A stretch of DNA of 19,657 nt from an uncultured Burkholderiales bacterium (GTDB lineage Bacteria > Pseudomonadota > Gammaproteobacteria > Burkholderiales > Burkholderiaceae_C), in NCBI GenBank assembly GCA_903953985.1, contig CAJBLW010000437.1:1-19657 (forward strand), in the 5' to 3' direction. Shown here piece after piece: positions 15,037 to 19,657 of this stretch. The translations under genes and the position numbers were made by a program. Numbering within the stretch: position 1 is the first letter of the stretch; each line of letters starts with the position of its first letter. Under the pieces are notes generated by a model. The model searched no databases and was not told where the DNA came from. It saw only the letters and a program-made list of their open reading frames with translations.

Positions 15037-16734
15037 TCAGGTGTTTTCTTCTCGGAACTCACCCGCGTGGCGGCCACCTTGGCTGGCCCGCGCATTTTCC
15101 TGGGCGCGCAAATCCACGCGGCGGATCTTGCCCGAAATGGTCTTGGGCAAGTCGCTGAACTCGATGCGGCGCACCAGCTTGTACCCCGAAACTCGCTCCC
15201 GCATGAACTTGAAAATCGCCCCCGCCGTGGCCGCATCGGGCGCGTGGCCCGGGGCCAAAATCACGTAGGCCTTGGGCACCAAGCCGCGCACCGGATCAGG
15301 TGCAGGCACCACCGCCGCTTCGGCCACGGCCGGGTGTTCGATCAGCGCGCTTTCCAGCTCAAAGGGGCTGATGCGGTAGCCCGAAGACTTGAACACATCG
15401 TCGGCCCGTCCGACATAGGTGATGTAACCCTGCTCGTCGCGCTGGCCCACGTCGCCCGTGTGGTAATAACCATCGCGCATGGCTTCGGCGGTTTTGTCCG
15501 CGTCGTCGGCATAGCCGTTCATCAATGCGGTGGGGCGGTGTGCCAGGTCAATGCAAATCTCGCCTTCGTCAGCGGGTTGCCCATCGGCGTTCAGCAGCAC
15601 CATCCGGTATCCAGGCAATGGCCGCCCCATCGAGCCCGCCTTGAGCGGTGCACCCGGGGGGTTGCCAATCTGGGCCGTGGTCTCGGTCTGGCCATAACCG
15701 TCGCGGATGGTGATTTGCCAGGCTGCCTGAACCTGATCGATGACCTCGGGGTTGAGTGGCTCGCCCGCTGAAATCAGCTCGCGCAGTTGCACAGGCCAGG
15801 CTTTCAGATCCTCTTGAATCAGCATGCGCCACACCGTGGGCGGCGCGCACAAGGTGTTGACCCGGTGCTGCACCAGCGTGCCCAGAATATCCGGCCCATT
15901 AAAGCGTGCATAGTTGTAGATGAACACGCAGGCTTGTGCGTTGAGCGGCGCAAAAAAACAGCTCCAAGCGTGCTTGGCCCAGCCCGGCGAGCTGATGGTC
16001 CAGTGCACATCGCCTTTTTGCAGGCCCAGCCAATACAGGGTGGACAAATGCCCCACCGGGTAACTTTGCTGGGTGTGTTGCACCAGCTTGGGTTTGGCCG
16101 TGGTGCCCGAGGTGAAATACTCCAGCAAAGGATCGGTCACCCGGGTCGACTCGGGTGGGGTGAAGGCGGTGCTGGCCTGGGTCGACTGCGCGTAATCTTG
16201 CCAGCCCTCAGGCAAGCCCGCGCCGCCCGACACGCTCACCAAGGTCAGTCCATGGGTCACGGCTTTGGGCAAATCCAGCACCTTGGCCATGCCGCCCGCG
16301 TTGGTGATGATGCATTTGACCCGCCCGCGCTCCAGACGGTCTTGCAAATCGTCGCCCGACAGCAGCGTGGTGGCGGGAATCAGCACCACGCCCAGTTTGA
16401 TCGCGGCCAGCATGGTCTCCCACAACGGCACCTCGTTGCCCATCATCAGCAAGATCCGGTCACCCTTGCGCGCCCCCAGGGCCACCAGCCAATTGGCCAC
16501 CTGGTTGGAGCGCTGGGACAGTTGGGCATAGCTCAGGCGAGACTGTTCTCCCGAGGCCTCTACGATGTGCAATGCCGGGGCGGGGTTGTCCCGTGCAATG
16601 CTGTCAAAGTAGTCCAGCCCCCAATTGAAATGCGTCAAAACAGGCCAGCGAAACGCCGCCATGGCGGCCTCATAGTCGGTGCGATGGTTTAGCAAGGCAT
16701 CGCGGCTGGCCAAAAATTGTTCAAGTTCGCTCAT
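15037..16734 (-). CDS. AMP-dependent acyl-CoA synthetase (ACSM/medium-chain type)
   Basis: A 565-residue adenylate-forming enzyme that activates a carboxylic acid to its CoA thioester through an acyl-AMP. Motifs in order: the ATP phosphate loop TSGTTAKPK (208-216), SSPGWAKHAWS (248-258) typical of ACSM-like enzymes, DGYGQTETT (345-353), the HTGD ATP-ribose aspartate (425-428), the hinge/linker GRADDVFKSSGYRISPFELE (442-461), and the adenylation lysine K536 in LPKTISGKIRR. All catalytic residues are present. Start at 16734 is chosen because of GAGGA 4-9 bases upstream (GAGGAAACCATG); in-frame ATGs at 16767 and 16881 have no such site. It is the first gene of a unit with the repeat protein and def, and is divergent from the SxxK hydrolase. 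Medium-chain or aromatic acids are likely substrates by family only. Confidence 0.94.
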   Translation of the reverse strand: MSELEQFLASRDALLNHRTDYEAAMAAFRWPVLTHFNWGLDYFDSIARDNPAPALHIVEASGEQSRLSYAQLSQRSNQVANWLVALGARKGDRILLMMGNEVPLWETMLAAIKLGVVLIPATTLLSGDDLQDRLERGRVKCIITNAGGMAKVLDLPKAVTHGLTLVSVSGGAGLPEGWQDYAQSTQASTAFTPPESTRVTDPLLEYFTSGTTAKPKLVQHTQQSYPVGHLSTLYWLGLQKGDVHWTISSPGWAKHAWSCFFAPLNAQACVFIYNYARFNGPDILGTLVQHRVNTLCAPPTVWRMLIQEDLKAWPVQLRELISAGEPLNPEVIDQVQAAWQITIRDGYGQTETTAQIGNPPGAPLKAGSMGRPLPGYRMVLLNADGQPADEGEICIDLAHRPTALMNGYADDADKTAEAMRDGYYHTGDVGQRDEQGYITYVGRADDVFKSSGYRISPFELESALIEHPAVAEAAVVPAPDPVRGLVPKAYVILAPGHAPDAATAGAIFKFMRERVSGYKLVRRIEFSDLPKTISGKIRRVDLRAQENARASQGGRHAGEFREENT

Positions 16735-16868
16735 GGTTTCCTCGTCGGATGTTGGGGGCTGGGCCATACAGTCAAAACAGTTTAGCGCCTGCGCAGGGCG
16801 TGGTGCATGGTGGTTTGTCCGAAGCCGAATGTCTGCTGGCGGTATCCAAGCGTCTGATAAGCTTTTTG

Positions 16869-16880
16869 TGAAACGTTTCA
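16869..16880. promoter_or_regulatory. Candidate LacI/FruR-type operator palindrome
   Basis: TGAAACGTTTCA is a perfect 12-bp palindrome located 30 bp upstream of the hydrolase ATG in the 176-bp divergent spacer. It matches the general LacI-family operator pattern, especially Cra/FruR-like sites. No LacI-family regulator is encoded in the window, and perfect 12-bp palindromes occur by chance about five times in 20 kb, so this is only a candidate. Confidence 0.35.
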
Positions 16881-16910
16881 TTGGATCACCAGAAGCCTTT
16901 TGGAGAATTT

Positions 16911-18206
16911 ATGATTTTTTCACCCTCTAAATGGGCCATATCCTTGGTCTTTGTTGGCTGCCTCTCCATGCATTTGGGGGCCGGGGCCGAGACCTCAACG
17001 ACACGGCTGGACGGACCGGATGCCGAGCGTTTGGGCATGAAACAAGGCTACCCGGTTTGCCCTCAAGCCTTGACACGGCCTGAGTGCCGGGTGGGCACAT
17101 GGTCTGCCAACGAAAAAATCGCACCCAGTTCGATCGTGCGCCCCGCTGGCGATCCCATGCCCTTGCCGCGTTGGCAAGACGCACCCGCCATCAGCTACCG
17201 CTGGGGGTTGTTCAGCAAGAGCCTGGACGACTTTATGGCCGACACCAAAACCACGGGCCTGATGGTGATCAAGGAAGGCCGCGTGGTGGCTGAGCGCTAC
17301 CAATACGGCCGACAGCCCGACATGCGGTTTCGTTCTTTTTCGATGAGCAAAACTTTCACAGCCATGCTGGTGGGCATTGCACACGGCAAAGGCCTGATTC
17401 GCTCACTGGACGACAAAGCGGCTGACTATTGGCCTGAAATCGCCCCCTCCGCTTATGGCCAAACCACCATCCGAAACTTGCTGCGCATGTCGTCTGGCGT
17501 GCCTTTTCGAGAGCTTTACACCTGGACGCCCGACGACGACATTTGGCTTTGGGGCCGTGTCTTGTATTTGCCTGAAAACCGCATGCGGCCCGAAAAAATA
17601 GTGGAATACCTCAATACCAAGACCATCCGAGAAGCGGAGCAGGGCTTGCGCTTCAAATACGCCACCATCGAAACAGAAATTTTGGGCAGGGTTTTGAGTC
17701 GCGCCGCTGGCATGAGCATCACCCAGATGACCGAAGACTGGTTGTGGAAACCCATGGGCGCTGAAGCCGAGGCGCGTTGGTTGCTGGCAGGTGCTGACCA
17801 AGGCGAGGGTACCGGCGGAAGCTTCAATGCCACTCTGCGCGACTACGCTCGCTTTGGTGTACTGCTGGCCAACGATGGCCTCAAGGATGGTGTACAGATC
17901 ATCCCCCGCGATTACCTGCTGGATGCAACAGATGCGGCACGCCAACCGGGTGCTTTTCGGCCGCGCAACGCGACACCCGGAATGGGTTACGGCTACCAAA
18001 CCTGGCTTGCACCTTTCAAAGAGCGCACATTTGCTTTGCAAGGCATCCATGGTCAGCTCATCATGGTTCAACCCAAATCGGGCATCGTGATGGTGCAGAC
18101 CTCGGTCAATGACCAGCCCAGCGGCAGGCAAGATCCACGCCCCTACCAAGTGCGCGACGCCTTGTGGCTGGGGGTGCTCAAGAGTTTGGGTGGGGTCACT
18201 GACTGA
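16911..18206 (+). CDS. Exported serine hydrolase, beta-lactamase/6-aminohexanoate-dimer hydrolase-like
   Basis: A 431-residue class C beta-lactamase-fold hydrolase. The N-terminus has a signal peptide (MIFSPSKW, hydrophobic core, likely cleavage near GAGA-ET, residue 26), so it acts in the periplasm. The SxxK motif is S144-M-S-K147 in FRSFSMSKTFTAMLVG. The second motif is Y250-A-T (usually Y-x-N) and the third is H380-G (GIHGQ) in place of KTG, which is typical of 6-aminohexanoate-dimer hydrolase/EstB-like esterases rather than true beta-lactamases. The ATG at 16911 has GGAGA 6-10 bases upstream; an in-frame TTG at 16881 is rejected. It is a single-gene unit flanked by an upstream palindrome and a downstream hairpin terminator. 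Substrate unknown. Confidence 0.92.
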   Translation: MIFSPSKWAISLVFVGCLSMHLGAGAETSTTRLDGPDAERLGMKQGYPVCPQALTRPECRVGTWSANEKIAPSSIVRPAGDPMPLPRWQDAPAISYRWGLFSKSLDDFMADTKTTGLMVIKEGRVVAERYQYGRQPDMRFRSFSMSKTFTAMLVGIAHGKGLIRSLDDKAADYWPEIAPSAYGQTTIRNLLRMSSGVPFRELYTWTPDDDIWLWGRVLYLPENRMRPEKIVEYLNTKTIREAEQGLRFKYATIETEILGRVLSRAAGMSITQMTEDWLWKPMGAEAEARWLLAGADQGEGTGGSFNATLRDYARFGVLLANDGLKDGVQIIPRDYLLDATDAARQPGAFRPRNATPGMGYGYQTWLAPFKERTFALQGIHGQLIMVQPKSGIVMVQTSVNDQPSGRQDPRPYQVRDALWLGVLKSLGGVTD

Positions 18207-18240
18207 AACACCGACCGCTATCTCTCACAGGTCGGTGTTT
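18206..18240 (+). terminator. Rho-independent-type terminator after the serine hydrolase
   Basis: AAACACCGACC (18206-18216) pairs perfectly with GGTCGGTGTTT (18230-18240), an 11-bp stem with a 13-base loop that begins at the stop codon. The stem ends in an A/T stretch on both sides, so it may act in both directions. The T-tract is short (four Ts). Confidence 0.75.
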
Positions 18241-18283
18241 TGCCCCCCATGCGAGCGTTCTTGATTCAATGCGGCGGATTGCC

Positions 18284-18964
18284 CTACTTCAGGATGCGTT
18301 GCAGGTATTCAATCAGAGCCTGATTTCGAGAGATTTTTTTCCGTTCTGGTGGACACAGCGCAACGATGTGGGTACCAAACTTGGTTTGAGGGGTCCATGG
18401 CGTCAGAACTTTGACCAAACTTCCTTGATCGATGGCTTGCTTGTGCGCGGCTCCGATGACGGTGTCACCTTCCCAGTGGCCCACTTGCTTGCGCTCCTCA
18501 ATGTGGCTTGGCCGCTCGCTGATCGGGCGGCGGTTGGGGATTTGCCCGCGCCTGTCACGCCCGCACAGGTGGCGTTTGCGCCGAGGCTTTTGGCTGCGCA
18601 GGTGCGTGTGTAAATCACCACCGGCGGCTTTGTTCGCATACACATGCAAATAGACGAGCTCACGGCTGACCTGCACCTTGGCTGCAATCTGCTCGGGGCT
18701 CCATTGAAGCCAAAGTAAGAACGCCACATCGGACCAGATCGTTGGGACCATTCGGTTGGCATTACGGCTGCGCTGGGCTCGCTCAGACGCCTTAGAGCAA
18801 GCTTGCTAGGCGCGATAGCCACGCTGGTCACGCCCCCGATCGAGTTCACGGCTGATGATGCTGCGATGTCTGCCCAGCAATCTGGCGATCTCGATGATGG
18901 TTTGGTTGGCTTTCAGGAGGCTGAAAATTTGGTATCGTTCTTCTCGGCTAAAGTGCTTGTACAT
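18284..18964 (-). pseudogene. Remnant of an IS30-family transposase (amber stop, C-terminus lost)
   Basis: Reading the minus strand from the ATG at 18964 gives an IS30-type N-terminus: MYKHFSREERYQIFSLLKAN, then a helix-turn-helix segment (IIEIARLLGRHRSIISREL). At codon 53 there is an in-frame TAG (18808-18806). After it the same frame continues with WSPEQIAAKVQVSRE, YANKAAGGDLHTHLR, RGQIPNRRPISERP and GHWEGDTVIGAAHKQAI, the part holding the first catalytic Asp of the DDE triad. From about 18430 the frame enters sequence I do not recognise (DQGSLVKVLTPWTPQTKFG and on) and stops at 18284, so the second Asp, the Glu and about the last third of the enzyme are missing. The element is inactive. 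Its exact ends are not resolved; a shared GGCGGATT at 18273 and (inverted) 19059 is too short to trust. Confidence 0.85.
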
Positions 18965-19341
18965 TGGGCAACTTCGACTTGGCGGTTAAAGCGGCCATGA
19001 TGCCAACGCATCCTCAGCCACCCATTACCGGGTTCATCTTTGTTGCACCTCGTCCTTGAATCCGCCAAGTTCAAAATCATTTAAAAAATTCAAAAAACTA
19101 TGCTTATCTGTCGCATCCCGGATGATTGCATTGATTCAAAACGGTATCCGCTGTGCATGGCCAGGGAGATCTTGCGGCAGTTGATAGACAATTTTTACCT
19201 CACCACTGCAGTCGATACGGAAACCTTTCAATGTCAACAATAAAATCTGCCAACTCAGTTTCTCTTTTGAGGGCGTCTTGAATCTGCCGCCCATTGGCCA
19301 CCCAAAACTTGCGAAATCTCACCTACAGAGAAAGACTAAAG
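18965..19341. other. Gene-poor, AT-richer DNA between the IS remnant and the ABC transporter gene
   Basis: About 380 bp with no intact recognisable gene and a lower GC content than the neighbours. It may contain the outer end of the IS30-type element (TTGCACCTCG...TTGAATCCGCC at 19043-19066 resembles such ends, from memory) and a 52-codon minus-strand ORF described separately. The region looks like decayed accessory DNA. Confidence 0.5.
19136..19294 (-). CDS. Unrecognised 52-residue ORF, possibly the tail of a lost recombinase or transposon gene
   Basis: The minus strand from ATG 19294 to TGA 19136 encodes 52 residues, including GFRIDCSGEVKIVYQLPQDL and GHAQRIPF. The composition is protein-like and the frame is open for 8 more codons upstream before a TGA. 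The D/G-E-V-K-I-V-Y strand pattern reminds me of the C-terminal tails of large serine recombinases, but this is only an impression. No ribosome site is evident. It lies between the IS30 remnant and the ABC transporter gene and is best read as a gene fragment. An overlapping 40-codon frame (19200-19322) is equally open, so coding status is doubtful. Confidence 0.3.
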   Translation of the reverse strand: MGGRFKTPSKEKLSWQILLLTLKGFRIDCSGEVKIVYQLPQDLPGHAQRIPF

Positions 19342-19657
19342 TCAGACCACCGCGTGACAAGCGATCTTGATGCCTTTGAAGTCACGCAAAGCGGGACGCT
19401 CTGCACGGCAGATGTCGGTGGCCTGCGGGCAGCGCGGGTGGAAGGTGCAGCCGCTTGGGGGGTTGAGCGGGTTGGGCACCTCGCCTTGCACCGGGGTGCG
19501 GGCGCGGCCGGTATCGTGCATTTTGGGGATCGCGTCCAGCAGCATCTGGGTGTAAGGGTGCTGCGGGTTACCAAAAAGCGTGTGTTTGTCGGCCAGCTCC
19601 ACCAGTCGGCCCAAGTACATCACGCCCACCTGGTCGCTCACATGGCGCACCACGGCC
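19342..19657 (-). CDS. Oligopeptide/dipeptide ABC transporter ATP-binding protein, C-terminal part (start outside window)
   Basis: The last 104-105 codons of an OppF/DppF/OppD-type ATPase that powers peptide (or related solute) import at the inner membrane. The segment begins just after the Walker B/D-loop region with AVVRHVSDQVGVMYLGRLVE, which contains the H-loop-adjacent and strand motif of these proteins, then the HPYT motif (NPQHPYTQMLLDAIP) and the oligo_HPY domain with PSGCTFHPRCPQATDIC, whose conserved cysteines are present, ending in CHAVV. The Walker A, Q-loop, signature and Walker B motifs lie beyond the window's right edge. The gene reads away from that edge, so permease and partner ATPase genes would be expected upstream, outside the window. 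The first in-frame GTG (19653) is not a start. Confidence 0.95.
   Translation of the reverse strand, partial: AVVRHVSDQVGVMYLGRLVELADKHTLFGNPQHPYTQMLLDAIPKMHDTGRARTPVQGEVPNPLNPPSGCTFHPRCPQATDICRAERPALRDFKGIKIACHAVV

Noticed and set aside
18269..18613. Plus-strand 114-codon frame antisense to the IS30 remnant
   Set aside because: The minus-strand frame carries the recognisable transposase motifs; this frame shows no family features.
18273..19066. GGCGGATT (18273-18280) and its complement (19059-19066) as IS terminal inverted repeats
   Set aside because: Eight bases are too few to define IS ends and no target-site duplication was seen beside them.

Overview
The window looks like a stretch of a Betaproteobacterial chromosome, most likely Burkholderiales and probably Comamonadaceae. 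The evidence is the moderately high GC content, an orphan Bug/TctC-type periplasmic binding protein, a single-chain FAD/[4Fe-4S] 2-hydroxyacid dehydrogenase, and the general character of the proteins. This placement comes from protein style, not from a database search. Coding density is high. No rRNA, recognisable tRNA or CRISPR array was seen. Two palindromic (REP-like) intergenic elements and one decayed insertion sequence are the only mobile or repeat DNA recognised.

Layout: (1) 1-2016, the 3' three quarters of alaS (+). (2) 2085-5111, a minus-strand operon, in transcription order: class V aminotransferase (serine/alanine-glyoxylate type), Bug-type solute-binding protein, and a crotonase-fold protein that lacks both classical catalytic glutamates. 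(3) 5112-5227, a divergent control region with two copies of a GntR-type palindrome exactly 63 bp apart. (4) 5228-9045, a GntR/FCD regulator overlapping by 4 bp a 1037-residue FAD plus Fe-S dehydrogenase (+). (5) 9102-9203, a REP-like hairpin pair between convergent genes. (6) 9260-11617, a minus-strand housekeeping operon nth-trmB-RluA-family pseudouridine synthase. (7) 11672-14044, plus-strand PLP aminotransferase, second REP-like element, alpha/beta hydrolase and a small DUF3820 protein. (8) 14087-16734, minus-strand acyl-CoA synthetase, secreted 16-residue-repeat protein and peptide deformylase, packed with 7- and 10-bp gaps. (9) 16911-18206, an exported SxxK serine hydrolase (+) with a LacI-type palindrome upstream and a hairpin terminator downstream. 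(10) 18284-18964, an IS30-family transposase remnant, followed by about 380 bp of degenerate-looking DNA with one 52-codon ORF. (11) 19342-19657, the 3' end of an oligopeptide/dipeptide ABC transporter ATPase (-).

The most coherent functional story is the 2085-9045 divergon. A GntR/FCD regulator appears to control itself and the dehydrogenase on one side, and an aminotransferase, a carboxylate-binding protein and a crotonase-like protein on the other. A reasonable inference is uptake and oxidation of a 2-hydroxy-carboxylate to a 2-oxo acid, with an aminotransferase to dispose of a glyoxylate-like product. The substrate cannot be read from the sequence. The other points worth a second look are the tandem-repeat secreted protein wedged between acyl-CoA synthetase and deformylase genes, and the catalytically altered crotonase. 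I did not find convincing evidence of a wholly new defence or mobile system here.
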